Source: an uncultured Colwellia sp.
Lineage (GTDB): Bacteria > Pseudomonadota > Gammaproteobacteria > Enterobacterales > Alteromonadaceae
Direction of reading: 5' to 3'
NCBI GenBank assembly: GCA_913058405.1
Contig: CAJXRC010000001.1
Coordinates: forward strand, 1-64,000
DNA: 64,000 nt
The notes under the pieces were generated by a model. The model was not told the DNA's origin, ran no database searches, and saw nothing but the letters and a program-made list of their open reading frames with translations. Positions 7,830 through 17,264 of the stretch are shown in pieces. Each line of letters begins with the position of its first letter. Position 1 is the first letter of the stretch. The position numbers and the translations under genes are program-made.

Positions 7830-9218
7830 TTGCAACTCTTCAAAAAATCACTTGCCATCTTATTCATCATTAGCAGTTTTTGTGCTCAACAAGTAAGTGC
7901 GCAAGAAATTCAATTATCACCTGATGATGATTTACAACAAGCACTTAATAGTAGCCAAAATGGTGATGTTATTACATTAGCGCCTGGAAGTTACTTTGGT
8001 AATTTTATCGTCACTAAACAAGTGACACTTCGCAGTAATGAAAGAGGCGAAGCCACGATAGATGCTCAAGGTAAAGGTCATGCCTTAGTACTCAAAAATT
8101 CTCACATCACTTTAGAAAACCTCAACATAATCAACTGGGGAGATGATTTAACCGAGCAAAACTCCGGCATTTATTCTAATGAAAAAATCGATAATAACAA
8201 AGTCCCCGAATTAATCATTAAAAACAACCTATTAACTGGCGATGGTTTTGGTATTTGGCTTAATCATGTCACCAAAGCTAAAATTATTAATAATAAGGTT
8301 AAAGGTAATATTAAACTGCGATCAGCTGACAGAGGCAATGGCATACAAGTAGCCAATGTTACTCATAGTTATGTGTATAACAATGAGGTTTATGAAACCC
8401 GAGACGGTGTCTATGTCATCTCAAGCCAAAACAATATTATTGAACAGAACACTATGCACCACTTACGGTATGGTGTGCATTATATGTATTCCTACGACAA
8501 TACAGTAAAAAATAATATTGCTTACAGTACACGTGCAGGTTATGCCTTAATGAGTTCACGTCGATTAACCATCACTGGCAATAAAACCACGGATAGTGAA
8601 GATTACGGTTTCCTACTTAATTTTATTACTCAGTCTACTTTTAGTTATAACCATATTAAAGGCGTGTGGACCAAACCTGAAAACAAAGTACTTGGCCGCG
8701 ATGGTAAAGGTTTATTTGTTTATAACTCTGGCTACAACACAATAAAACACAATATTATTGATACCGCAGAAATAGGTATTCACCTTACTGCTGGTTCTGA
8801 GAAAATTAAAATATTCGGCAATAGTTTTATCAATAACCCCACCCAAGTTAAGTATGTTTCCAATAAAAAACAAGAGTGGAGTAAAGACGGTCGAGGTAAT
8901 TACTGGAGTAATTATTTAGGCTGGGATATGGGTAATGATGGTATCGGTGATACCATTTTTGAACCGAACGACGGTATAGATAAACTCGTCTGGCAATACC
9001 CTGAAATGAAAATGATCATGGACAGCCCTGCTATTTTAATTTTACGTTGGGTACAAAGACAATTTCCGGTACTTAAACCACCGGGCGTTAAAGATAGCTT
9101 TCCATTAATGAGCGCCCCAAGTTTATCAAAGAACGAGCAAGCTGTTACAGCACCTACCCTTACAAAAAGTAATTCTGCGCAGTCAACAAACACCACTAGC
9201 GCAAGCTTGAAGGAATAA
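7830..9218 (+). CDS. nosD: NosD, periplasmic copper-site maturation protein
   Basis: Periplasmic right-handed beta-helix protein that works with the NosFY ABC transporter to build the CuZ centre of NosZ. A signal peptide (LAILFIISSFCAQQVSAQ, cleavage after VSA) is followed by a carbohydrate-binding/parallel beta-helix core of repeated N-and-G-rich turns (ENLNIINWGDD, NNEVYETRDGVYVI, YDNTVKNNIAYSTRAG) and the family ending RGNYWSNYLGWDMGNDGIGD. The predicted start is a TTG (7830). No better ATG with the signal peptide in frame is seen. The last 40 residues are low-complexity Ser/Thr/Ala. nosF begins 4 bases after its stop, so translation is probably coupled. Confidence 0.93.
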   Translation: MQLFKKSLAILFIISSFCAQQVSAQEIQLSPDDDLQQALNSSQNGDVITLAPGSYFGNFIVTKQVTLRSNERGEATIDAQGKGHALVLKNSHITLENLNIINWGDDLTEQNSGIYSNEKIDNNKVPELIIKNNLLTGDGFGIWLNHVTKAKIINNKVKGNIKLRSADRGNGIQVANVTHSYVYNNEVYETRDGVYVISSQNNIIEQNTMHHLRYGVHYMYSYDNTVKNNIAYSTRAGYALMSSRRLTITGNKTTDSEDYGFLLNFITQSTFSYNHIKGVWTKPENKVLGRDGKGLFVYNSGYNTIKHNIIDTAEIGIHLTAGSEKIKIFGNSFINNPTQVKYVSNKKQEWSKDGRGNYWSNYLGWDMGNDGIGDTIFEPNDGIDKLVWQYPEMKMIMDSPAILILRWVQRQFPVLKPPGVKDSFPLMSAPSLSKNEQAVTAPTLTKSNSAQSTNTTSASLKE

Positions 9219-9222
9219 TTTT

Positions 9223-10182
9223 ATGAGTACTCCACTAGTATCACTAACCGATGCAGGTAAAAGTTACCAGCAACTCGATGCGTTAAAATCAGTAACAATG
9301 CACTTGAATCAAGGTGAAGTTATGGGTTTATTTGGCCATAATGGCGCCGGAAAAACCACCATGATGAAGCTTATTTTAGGCGTTATTTCTCCAACTCGTG
9401 GCAAAGTTGAAGTAATGGGTATGGCCCCTGATTCAAAAGAAGCATGGCACTGTCGTAGTAAAGTTGGCTATTTACCTGAAAATGTGAGCTTTTATGAACA
9501 GCTTACCGGTTTAGAAGTATTAACTTATTTTGCCAAATTAAAAGGCTTCAATAAAAAGCAAGCTATAGATTTACTTGAGCAAGTAGGTATTACTCATGCA
9601 ATGAAGAGACAAGTAAAAACTTATTCAAAAGGTATGCGTCAACGTTTAGGTCTAGCCCAAGCATTTATAGGTAAGCCAAAATTATTATTACTTGATGAGC
9701 CAACCGTTGGCTTAGATCCAATTGCCACCCGTGATTTCTATAAAACCGTGGACCAATTAAAATCTAACGGGTCTAGTGTCATTTTATGCTCTCATGTTTT
9801 ACCCGGTGTTGAACAGCACATTGACCGTGCAATGATTTTATCAACTGGACAGTTATTAGCGATGGGAACTTTAGCCGAACTACGCCAACAAGCAGCATTA
9901 CCTGTTGCTATTAGGCCTTTTGGACTCAACGGTTCGGTGGCTAAAGACAGTAAACTTAATGGCTTTTTAACGGCTAATTGTCCCAATACTTTATTGGTAC
10001 CTGAACAGGAAAAAATCGAAGTGTTAAAGCAGCTCCTCAGCCATGAAGGCTTAAACGACTTACAAGTAGAAACCGCCAATTTAGAGCAAGTTTATCAGCA
10101 CTTTTTGTCGAAACATGAACTTTCTTTACATGGAAGCTCCGCACAACAACCTTCGGCACAAACACAAGGAGTGCAAAGCTAA
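9223..10182 (+). CDS. nosF: NosF, ABC transporter ATPase for N2O reductase maturation
   Basis: Cytoplasmic ATP-binding subunit that drives NosY and couples to NosD in sulfur/copper delivery to NosZ. Walker A is GHNGAGKTT (residues 38-46), the signature is YSKGMRQ (134-140), Walker B is LLLLDEP (154-160) and the switch histidine is in CSHVL. Length is 319 residues; the C-terminal 90 residues are a variable regulatory extension ending in a Gln/Ser-rich tail. Its stop overlaps the nosY start (TAATG), which indicates translational coupling. Confidence 0.94.
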   Translation: MSTPLVSLTDAGKSYQQLDALKSVTMHLNQGEVMGLFGHNGAGKTTMMKLILGVISPTRGKVEVMGMAPDSKEAWHCRSKVGYLPENVSFYEQLTGLEVLTYFAKLKGFNKKQAIDLLEQVGITHAMKRQVKTYSKGMRQRLGLAQAFIGKPKLLLLDEPTVGLDPIATRDFYKTVDQLKSNGSSVILCSHVLPGVEQHIDRAMILSTGQLLAMGTLAELRQQAALPVAIRPFGLNGSVAKDSKLNGFLTANCPNTLLVPEQEKIEVLKQLLSHEGLNDLQVETANLEQVYQHFLSKHELSLHGSSAQQPSAQTQGVQS

Positions 10183-11000
10183 TGAAACAAATATTAACCG
10201 TTGCCAATAAAGAGTTTCACGATGGTTTAAGAAATCGTTGGTTAATTTCTATTACACTCATTTTTGCTTTACTGTCTATTGGTTTGACCTACTTTGGCGC
10301 TGCAGCTTCAGGAGCTGTGGGTGTTGCTTCACTTTCAACAACGGTTGCCAGTTTAGCTAGTTTAGCTGTTTTTCTAATTCCGCTTATTGCTTTACTGCTT
10401 AGCTACGATAGCTTTGTCGGCGAACAAGAAAGTGGCACCTTGCTTTTACTATTGACCTATCCGTTAAGTAAAAGCCAATTATTATTGGGCAAGTTTATCG
10501 GCCAAGGTAGTATCATTGCTTTAGCGACCTTGCTTGGTTTTGGCTCTTCCGCAGTTTTACTGTATTTTCAACTCGGTGACATGCAAGTAATAACGAGTTT
10601 TTCAGTCTTTATTGTTAGTGCTATTTTACTGGGCTTAAGCTTTACAGCCATTTCATATTTAATTAGCTTATCGGTCAGTGAAAAATCTAAAGCTGCTGGT
10701 TTTGCTTTAATTACTTGGTTCTTATTTGCACTGGCCTTTGATTTAGCCTTATTAGCGTTACTTGTTGGCGTTGAACAAGGTATTAGCCAAGCCGGTCTAA
10801 CGCAATTAATGATGCTTAATCCTGCGGATATCTTCCGTTTAGTTAACCTTTCAGGACTTGATAGTAGTGATGTGAACGGCGCTCTTGCCGTTGCCATTAA
10901 TGCTAGCCTCTCACAAGTACAGCTGTTCACCGCTTTATTTGCTTGGGTTATCTTGCCCTTATCCATTGCCATATTTATCTTCAAAAGGAAAAAACTGTAA
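10182..11000 (+). CDS. nosY: NosY, ABC transporter permease for N2O reductase maturation
   Basis: Inner-membrane permease partner of NosF. The protein begins MKQILTVANKEFHDGLRNRW, the usual cytoplasmic start of ABC-2 type NosY proteins. About six hydrophobic segments follow, with the conserved loop SYDSFVGEQESGTLLLLLTY (residues 73-92) and a basic C-terminus (FKRKKL). Length is 272 residues, normal for the family. It overlaps nosF by one base, and its TAA overlaps the nosL ATG, so the three are produced together. Confidence 0.94.
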   Translation: MKQILTVANKEFHDGLRNRWLISITLIFALLSIGLTYFGAAASGAVGVASLSTTVASLASLAVFLIPLIALLLSYDSFVGEQESGTLLLLLTYPLSKSQLLLGKFIGQGSIIALATLLGFGSSAVLLYFQLGDMQVITSFSVFIVSAILLGLSFTAISYLISLSVSEKSKAAGFALITWFLFALAFDLALLALLVGVEQGISQAGLTQLMMLNPADIFRLVNLSGLDSSDVNGALAVAINASLSQVQLFTALFAWVILPLSIAIFIFKRKKL

Positions 11001-11503
11001 TGTCAGCTATTTTTAAAACCCTCGGTGCACTTTTTTGTTTGATTATCATCTCTGCTTGTTCAGATAATTCAGCACAACAGGACGTTATTCATAAAGCTGT
11101 TGCCATAGAAAGCAGTGATGAATGTCATTTATGTGGCATGCTCATCACCAATTTTGATGGTCCAAAAGGTGAAGTCTTCAGAAAAGAGCAAGGTGATAAA
11201 GTATTTAAATTTTGCTCTACTCGCGATATGTTTAGCTATTATTTAGACCCAGAAAATACCCGTAATGTCAGCCAAATATTAGTGCATGATATGAGTAAAA
11301 TGCCTTGGGGTAGTGACAGTATTGATGATAAATATTTTATTGATGCTAAGACGGCTTGGTTTGTTACGGGCTCTGAAAAAACAGGAGCAATGGGAAAAAC
11401 CTTAGCAAGCTTTAGCTCACAATCAGATGCTCAAGCGTTTGCCGATGAGTTTGGCGGTAAAGTACTTAGCTTTGCAGACGTAAATCAAGACAGTCTTTGG
11501 TAG
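11000..11503 (+). CDS. nosL: NosL, copper chaperone lipoprotein
   Basis: Membrane-anchored Cu(I) chaperone supplying copper for NosZ assembly. The start at 11000 (overlapping the nosY stop as TAATG) gives a 167-residue protein with a lipoprotein signal ending at lipobox IISAC (Cys20). The metal motif is ECHLCGM (Cys42, Cys45, Met47). A longer reading from 10943 runs inside nosY and lacks the lipoprotein signal at its N-terminus, so it was not chosen. This is the last gene of the nosDFYL unit. Confidence 0.94.
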   Translation: MSAIFKTLGALFCLIIISACSDNSAQQDVIHKAVAIESSDECHLCGMLITNFDGPKGEVFRKEQGDKVFKFCSTRDMFSYYLDPENTRNVSQILVHDMSKMPWGSDSIDDKYFIDAKTAWFVTGSEKTGAMGKTLASFSSQSDAQAFADEFGGKVLSFADVNQDSLW

Positions 11504-11517
11504 AGAGTCATTCAAAA

Positions 11518-11545
11518 GAACCCCATTATAAATGGGGTTCAATGA
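11518..11545 (-). terminator. Hairpin between convergent nosL and traB/gumN-like genes
   Basis: GAACCCCATT (11518-11527) and AATGGGGTTC (11531-11540) form a perfect 10-bp stem with a 3-base loop. On the minus strand it is followed by TTTTG, so it best fits the end of the TraB/GumN gene, and it may also stop transcripts from nosL. Confidence 0.7.
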
Positions 11546-11547
11546 CG

Positions 11548-12438
11548 TTAAAGCTTTTCTACGCGATAACCTTTAGTTTTCAATAAAGTTAATACACTTT
11601 TATCTCCTGCTAGATGCGCGACCCCCACTAAAACAAATTCTATATCTGTGCTTTTACCGCTGTCAGAAAACATGCGATCAATATGTGATATCCAAGTGCG
11701 ATTTCTATCTGTTAGTAGTTTTTTAAACGTTTTAGGATCATCCTTCATAGGCATAATAGCCAACTTATTAAGTTGCTGCTCATCACCTACGCGCCACGCT
11801 TTGAGTAAACCGGTAAACATAGCTTTAAAGTCTTTCATCTGCTCAAGGTTTGATTTGATGAAACGATCTTCATCGCCAATCCCCATATCAGCAATCATAT
11901 TCATTTGAAACTCTGCACTCTCCAAGTAGGCAATGCTTTTATTATCTCTATTAGCTTGTTTGCTATAAAAAATATCAACCCCCTCCCCTGATAACTGTGC
12001 TTTTTTCGCCTCTAATAACGCCAGCATGGTAACCAAAAATCCTGGTTTAAAATGTTCAAACATTGCCAAATCTACGCCTAAATTGGAAACGTAATCACTG
12101 AGTTGTTGTTGCGTTTTCGTTGTTAAAAAGCTGCTGATTGTTTTGCCATGACTATACGTCATTTGTTGCATCATATTCAGTTGAAATTCAGTATCACTCG
12201 CATCAGGGAGTTTTGCTTCTAATACTATGCTATCGCTTTGTTTATAAGCTTGTTCAAACTCTTTAGGCAGTGGGAATTCTGACGGGGGTAAAATATGCAC
12301 TGTACCACCAATAAAAATATGGTCGTTACCTTTACTGACTTTCCAGACGGATGATTGTGCTTGCGCTGTTAACGAAACAAAACTCATCGCAATGAGTGAT
12401 GCGCCAATAAATAGCTGCTTGTAAGTACTTTTAATCAT
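11548..12438 (-). CDS. TraB/GumN family protein, exported
   Basis: A 296-residue protein with a clear signal peptide (IGASLIAMSFVSLTAQAQ). The family signatures are the N-terminal VWKVSKGNDHIFIGGTVHIL (a GTxH motif after a Trp-x-Val strand) and the C-terminal FVLVGVAHLAGDKSVLTLLK (GxxH). These histidine motifs are thought to form a metal-dependent hydrolase or protease-like site related to Tiki proteins; the substrate in bacteria is unknown. The gene stands alone, convergent to nosL and divergent from the next lipoprotein gene. It is probably periplasmic. Confidence 0.85.
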   Translation of the reverse strand: MIKSTYKQLFIGASLIAMSFVSLTAQAQSSVWKVSKGNDHIFIGGTVHILPPSEFPLPKEFEQAYKQSDSIVLEAKLPDASDTEFQLNMMQQMTYSHGKTISSFLTTKTQQQLSDYVSNLGVDLAMFEHFKPGFLVTMLALLEAKKAQLSGEGVDIFYSKQANRDNKSIAYLESAEFQMNMIADMGIGDEDRFIKSNLEQMKDFKAMFTGLLKAWRVGDEQQLNKLAIMPMKDDPKTFKKLLTDRNRTWISHIDRMFSDSGKSTDIEFVLVGVAHLAGDKSVLTLLKTKGYRVEKL

Positions 12439-12660
12439 TAAATATCCTTATTCTTTTGTGTAAATAATGCAGCTCAAGGTTAAAAAACGCTGTAATCAAG
12501 ATTTACCCATTCACCATCAAGATACCTGTTTCAGAGAGCACTTTGAATGGTAACGGGTATAAAATCTATAATATTGTCGGTTTCCCTGTTCAAACCTTAA
12601 GCCAGTTGTTAGGCTAGCATTTTACTTCTATTGTATTTATTACTTTGTGTTGACTAACTT

Positions 12661-13218
12661 ATGGTATTAACATTACCGATAAAATTATTGCTACTCTGCC
12701 TCTTTTTATTAACTTTATCTGGTTGTAGCTCAATGAACAACCCTGTGATTTATCATACTAATTTTGATTTTTCTAAAGTAAAAACCTACAGTTTTTACCC
12801 TAGTGATTCAAACTTTTTTGATAGTCAAAGTTTAAGCCATGCACAGAGAAACCGTATTGAAATCTCGATAGAGAAGAGTCTAAACGCACAAGAATTTGTT
12901 TACAGTGACCTTAAAGATGCAGACATCATAGTTACCTATTATCTAGTTAAGGGTAAACGTAAAGATTACCAAGATTATAATAAAGTAGTCTTATTTTGCC
13001 CACACTGTTTAAAAGCTAATACTTGGCAACAAGACAACGATGAGTGGTCTATTTATCCAGGTGGTTTGATTATTGATTTAGTCGATCCTAAACGTAATCG
13101 TTCGGTGTGGCGCAGTATTTACCCGCTAGATTTCGAACCAAAAGATAACAGCACAATCCAAAATGAAAAAACAATGGAAGCGGTTAATACTATGCTGACT
13201 CAATATCCTGAAAATTAA
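12661..13218 (+). CDS. DUF4136 lipoprotein
   Basis: A 185-residue outer- or inner-membrane lipoprotein. Its signal peptide ends at lipobox LSGC (residues 19-22). The DUF4136 pattern follows: NFDFSKVKTYSFYP near the mature start, a middle ADIIVTYYLVKG strand, and WSIYPGGLIIDLVDPKRNRSVWRS toward the end. A pair of cysteines (CPHC) in the middle is unusual and could bind metal or form a disulfide. Function is unknown. No ribosome site is obvious before the ATG. Confidence 0.8.
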   Translation: MVLTLPIKLLLLCLFLLTLSGCSSMNNPVIYHTNFDFSKVKTYSFYPSDSNFFDSQSLSHAQRNRIEISIEKSLNAQEFVYSDLKDADIIVTYYLVKGKRKDYQDYNKVVLFCPHCLKANTWQQDNDEWSIYPGGLIIDLVDPKRNRSVWRSIYPLDFEPKDNSTIQNEKTMEAVNTMLTQYPEN

Positions 13219-13318
13219 AATCAGGTATAAAAATATTTATTTATCCCAAGCTCTATTCAAGCCGCTTATACCGATTTATAATGCTTCCATTAATATAACA
13301 TAAGAATCTTACTCCTAT

Positions 13319-13642
13319 ATGAACTACCCAGATGACGAAACAGGCCAAGTATTAGCCGAAATGCACCAAGCAGGTATAGACTTGAGCCAATCACATGATG
13401 TGGTATTTTTTCATTTGTTTGAAAAAGAAAGCCAAGCACAGGCGATGGTTGATCATATAAAAGAGCACCTACCTGAAGTCAAATGCAACTTACACCCTGA
13501 TGAAACACCTAATGTTTGGGATGTAGACTGCACAATTAATATGACACCATCACACGAAGCTATTGTTACCCAAGAAGAAGCTTTTGATAAAATTGTTACT
13601 CAGTTTAGTGGTTACACTGATGGCTGGGGGATTGAAGCTTAA
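13319..13642 (+). CDS. rraB: RraB-like regulator of RNase E
   Basis: Small acidic cytoplasmic protein of 107 residues matching the RraB/DUF695-type fold. It opens with YPDDETGQVLAEMHQAGIDL, has FFHLFEKESQAQAMVDHIK in the middle and ends in GYTDGWGIEA, as the family does (DGWG ending). RraB binds RNase E and changes the set of RNAs it degrades. Family members are usually 110-140 residues, so this is a short version. It precedes the acyltransferase gene by 23 bases and may be co-transcribed with it. Confidence 0.8.
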   Translation: MNYPDDETGQVLAEMHQAGIDLSQSHDVVFFHLFEKESQAQAMVDHIKEHLPEVKCNLHPDETPNVWDVDCTINMTPSHEAIVTQEEAFDKIVTQFSGYTDGWGIEA

Positions 13643-13665
13643 CTTTAGCTTCTGAATCAATACTT

Positions 13666-14322
13666 ATGTTTGCTTTCTATTTTAAAAAATACAGAATGTA
13701 TGTTGCTATCGCAGCCCAGTCTGTCGCTTTGTCTTTATCTAAGCAACATGGAGTAAGGTTTAACCGACTTCGTAGAATTTTCACCTCGTTAATTATGCGC
13801 AGTGTTGATGCTCGTGTGAACCTAACTGGTACTATTGATACTGATACCGACATTTTAATTATTAATCATCAAAGTATGTTTGATATTTTCTCTCTCGAGC
13901 AAGTCGTAGGTAATGATATTCGTTTTATCGGCCGAACAGGTATTATGGATAAGTGGCCAGTTTCTCGTATTGTCGATAGAGTTGGCCATATTACTGTTGA
14001 TCAAAAAGACAGCCGTGCCATCATTAAATTATTGAAAGATGTAAAGATTTGCAAAGGTAAGAAGGTAATTATTTTCCCTGAAGGAACACGCTCACAATCA
14101 GGAAAAATTGAACCCTTTGAAGCGGGTGCAAAATTACTGGTTGAAAAGCTTAAACTAAAAGCTCAGCCCGTTGTTATTAAAAACATCTTAGATGTTTATA
14201 ATGAATCAAGTAAAACGGCGACTTCGGGTACCATTGAAATAGAAGCGTTACCTGCAGTTACCATTACTGATAATTGGTACGATGACATACAAAAGCAAAT
14301 GAACAAAACGTTTAGCCAGTAG
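13666..14322 (+). CDS. 1-acyl-sn-glycerol-3-phosphate acyltransferase family protein
   Basis: A 218-residue PlsC-family enzyme expected to acylate lysophosphatidic acid, giving phosphatidic acid for membrane lipids. It carries the HxxxxD active-site motif in INHQSMFDIF (near residue 66), the glycerol-phosphate binding block IIFPEGTRS (near residue 140) and a downstream PVVIKN strand. The N-terminus is basic and weakly hydrophobic. It may be an accessory paralogue rather than the housekeeping PlsC, which cannot be decided here. Confidence 0.85.
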   Translation: MFAFYFKKYRMYVAIAAQSVALSLSKQHGVRFNRLRRIFTSLIMRSVDARVNLTGTIDTDTDILIINHQSMFDIFSLEQVVGNDIRFIGRTGIMDKWPVSRIVDRVGHITVDQKDSRAIIKLLKDVKICKGKKVIIFPEGTRSQSGKIEPFEAGAKLLVEKLKLKAQPVVIKNILDVYNESSKTATSGTIEIEALPAVTITDNWYDDIQKQMNKTFSQ

Positions 14323-14466
14323 CATTAAAACTCTGGCTAATTAGCCACCATACCCTCTAATTGCGGCAATATGTCACACTACGTAACTGTTTGTAACTGA
14401 TAAAATTCCGGCACCTTTTTAACTCGTGACAACAACGAGTGACTTTATTTAGCTTGGTGCTTCCCA

Positions 14467-17121
14467 ATGAAAAAATCCCTCTTATTTACCGCTATACTAA
14501 TGGCGTTCAACAGTTCCCATGCTTATGCAAATATGCAGGAGAATGAAGAAATTGAAAAAATCTCCATTACTGGCTCTCACATCAAACGAGCAGATTTTGA
14601 AACTGCCAGCCCAATCAGCGTTATTACAGCCGAACAAATAGCACTGACAGGCATAGTGAATGTTGAAGACTTATTGCAACGTATGCCTTTTTCAGCAGGT
14701 GTTGCTGGTAATGCGACTAATGCTTACTGGACTAGTGGCGGTTATGGTACTGCACAAGTAAATTTACGTGGTATGGGCATTAAACGTACGTTGGTATTAC
14801 TCAACGGAAGACGCATGGTTAATGGCGGCACTGGCGCAAACAGCTCGGTAGATCTGAACACTATTCCCACGGGGCTAATCGAGCGCATCGATATTTTAAA
14901 AGATGGTGCTTCTGCTATCTATGGTGCTGATGCAGTAGCTGGTGTGGTTAATATCATTACCAAGAACGACCTTGAAGGTGCTACGTTTACTGCCAAAGCG
15001 GGCGCCTCTGATGAAGGTGATGGTGAACATCAAGAATTAAGTTTAAATATTGGTTCATCATTTGATCGTGGTAATTTCGTTTTTAGTGCTAATTACGTAA
15101 ATACTGAGGCGGTAAGACAATCAGATAGAATTGATTGTGCCAATACTGAAACTGTTAACGATGATGGTACCAGCCAACTAACTTGTTTTGGCAGCTCATC
15201 TACCGAGGGCGGACGTGCTTTACTGGCGGATGGTCAAAGTGTGCAATTTAACCAGAACCCTCAAGGTGATGGAAATAGCTATGAAACTTACGACAGTAGC
15301 AAGCATGCCTTTACTTGGATACCTTACTTAAATGCAGTCAGTCCAAGTAAACGAATTAATTTAGCGACGACACTTAATTATCAATTAACAGAACAAATTA
15401 ATTTATTTACCGAAGCCATGTATAGCAATCGACAATCTGAACAGATTGTTACACCGAGAAGCATAGGCGGCATTAAGGTTTCTAAGGATTTTACTTACAA
15501 CCCTACAGGACAAGATCTTGAGCTTACAAAACGTCGTAATACTGAGTTAGGCGCTCCTTTCTTTTTTCAAGAAACTGATACTACACGTCTTGTTTTAGGG
15601 CTAAATGGTGAATTCAGTAACGACTGGCACTGGGATATGGCCTATAACTATAGCCGTAATACTGGTAATGATGGTTGGACCTTCGATTTAGATAAAGAAA
15701 GAGCTAGTCAAACTCTTGATGAGAACGTTTGTAGTTCAGATGCTGGAGCTAGCATTCCTTGTGGTGATTGGTTTGGTGTCGGAGAGTTGAGTCCAGAGGT
15801 GATTGATTATGTAAAATATCGTCGTGAAGGTAATGGCGGCAATGAACTCAAATCATTTACCTTAAATCTTACCGGGGACATTACTCAATTACCTGCGGGT
15901 ACGCTAGCTTTTGCTGCCGGACTTGAAAGTAGATACGAAAGTGGCTGGCGTAATCCTGATTCAACGGTACTACGTAATGGTGGAGAAGATAGCATTAACG
16001 GCCATTATGACGTCAATGAAGTCTACGCTGAGTTTTCGGTTCCTTTACTCGCCGATTTCCCCTTTGTTAAATCACTTAATGCTGAAGTAGCCACCCGCTA
16101 TGCTGATTACAGCACCTTTGGTGATAAAACGACTTACAAAATTGGTTTAACTTGGCAAATTATCGATAGCTTAATGTTACGTGGTGTGAAATCGACAGCT
16201 TTTAGAGTACCTATGTTAACTGAGCAATTTGGTGGTACCAATTCCGAAAATCTACGCACTATTGATCCCTGTGAAAATGCCACAGGCGATATCGCAGCTA
16301 ATTGTTTAGCTGATGGCGTTGCAGTTGATTTTGTACAAGATGGAACGACGGTGCTAACCTCTGTTGGTGGTAATCCTGAAGTAGAACCTGAGTCTGCTGA
16401 AACATTAACAGTGGGCGTGGTATGGCAAGCTGATTTTATTGACGGATTGTCAGCAACTATTGATTATTTTGATATAGAAGTTGAAGAAGCTATTACCTCG
16501 GTCAATGGCTCTGATGTCCTTAAACTTTGTTATTCCGACCCTGTCGCCTACAGCGATTATTGTAATAGCTTTGAACGCCATAGTGTTAGTAAGCAAGTGA
16601 CCTCGCTTAATCAACGTCCTGTAAATGCAGCATGGGAAAAAGTCAGCGGTATAGATTTCAATGTGCAATACCAAGGATCACTGTTTAATTTAACAACTAA
16701 GGTTGATTTAGAAGCGACTCATCTACTTAATCATGAGAATCAGCCATTGCCGGGACAAGCGGTCCACGAATTATTAGGTCTGATCACCGAAGATCAGGGC
16801 AGCTATACCGAATGGCGTGCAAATTTAGGCTTTACCGTACAAGCAGAAGATTGGGGCACTTACTATGCTATACGCTACATTGGTACCGCGGATGATGCCA
16901 ACGGTGGTGGCCCTATTGGCAGTTCAGTGCCCAGTATTTTCTATCACGACATTCAAGGCAGTTACTATTTAACTGATGATGTCAGCCTTTCTGCCGGTAT
17001 CGATAATATATTTGATAAAAAGGCGCCTTTTTTAACTTCGTGGAATGATGCTAATACTGATGTGATGACGTATGACTTACATGGCCGACGTGGTTATGTG
17101 AAGGTCAGCGTTAGCTTTTAG
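14467..17121 (+). CDS. TonB-dependent outer-membrane receptor
   Basis: An 884-residue receptor. A signal peptide (FTAILMAFNSSHAYA) is followed by a TonB-box-like EKISITGS, a plug domain (SPISVITAEQIALTG, LRGMGIKRTLVLLNGRRM, ILKDGASAIYGADAVAGVVN), a long beta-barrel, and the terminal strand GYVKVSVSF ending in Phe. The plug style is that of the large group of marine receptors for oligosaccharides, peptides or vitamins rather than classic siderophore receptors. Paired cysteines occur in extracellular-type loops. No neighbouring catabolic genes reveal the ligand. It is monocistronic and ends at a strong terminator. Confidence 0.92.
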   Translation: MKKSLLFTAILMAFNSSHAYANMQENEEIEKISITGSHIKRADFETASPISVITAEQIALTGIVNVEDLLQRMPFSAGVAGNATNAYWTSGGYGTAQVNLRGMGIKRTLVLLNGRRMVNGGTGANSSVDLNTIPTGLIERIDILKDGASAIYGADAVAGVVNIITKNDLEGATFTAKAGASDEGDGEHQELSLNIGSSFDRGNFVFSANYVNTEAVRQSDRIDCANTETVNDDGTSQLTCFGSSSTEGGRALLADGQSVQFNQNPQGDGNSYETYDSSKHAFTWIPYLNAVSPSKRINLATTLNYQLTEQINLFTEAMYSNRQSEQIVTPRSIGGIKVSKDFTYNPTGQDLELTKRRNTELGAPFFFQETDTTRLVLGLNGEFSNDWHWDMAYNYSRNTGNDGWTFDLDKERASQTLDENVCSSDAGASIPCGDWFGVGELSPEVIDYVKYRREGNGGNELKSFTLNLTGDITQLPAGTLAFAAGLESRYESGWRNPDSTVLRNGGEDSINGHYDVNEVYAEFSVPLLADFPFVKSLNAEVATRYADYSTFGDKTTYKIGLTWQIIDSLMLRGVKSTAFRVPMLTEQFGGTNSENLRTIDPCENATGDIAANCLADGVAVDFVQDGTTVLTSVGGNPEVEPESAETLTVGVVWQADFIDGLSATIDYFDIEVEEAITSVNGSDVLKLCYSDPVAYSDYCNSFERHSVSKQVTSLNQRPVNAAWEKVSGIDFNVQYQGSLFNLTTKVDLEATHLLNHENQPLPGQAVHELLGLITEDQGSYTEWRANLGFTVQAEDWGTYYAIRYIGTADDANGGGPIGSSVPSIFYHDIQGSYYLTDDVSLSAGIDNIFDKKAPFLTSWNDANTDVMTYDLHGRRGYVKVSVSF

Positions 17122-17174
17122 TTAGTGATTTTTAGCTAGTAACTTTTAGCACAAAAGCATCATCGCATATGAAG

Positions 17175-17210
17175 AAAGCCAGTACGGAATGACAGTACTG
17201 GCTTTTATGT
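17175..17210 (+). terminator. Terminator after the TonB-dependent receptor
   Basis: AAAGCCAGTAC (17175-17185) pairs perfectly with GTACTGGCTTT (17195-17205), giving an 11-bp stem with a T-rich end. A second T-run (TTTTTCTT) lies slightly downstream. Confidence 0.8.
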
Positions 17211-17264
17211 TGCTTTTTCTTAAGTGATCCGAAGAATCAGATAGCACGTTGGTAATGCGGCAAT

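Noticed and set aside
10568-10984. 138-residue minus-strand reading inside nosY
   Set aside because: It is a shadow of the nosY coding frame within a tightly coupled nosFYL unit, with no ribosome site and no family resemblance.
10943-10999. Upstream in-frame extension of nosL
   Set aside because: It lies inside nosY and puts 19 residues before the lipoprotein signal; the TAATG overlap at 11000 is the natural start.
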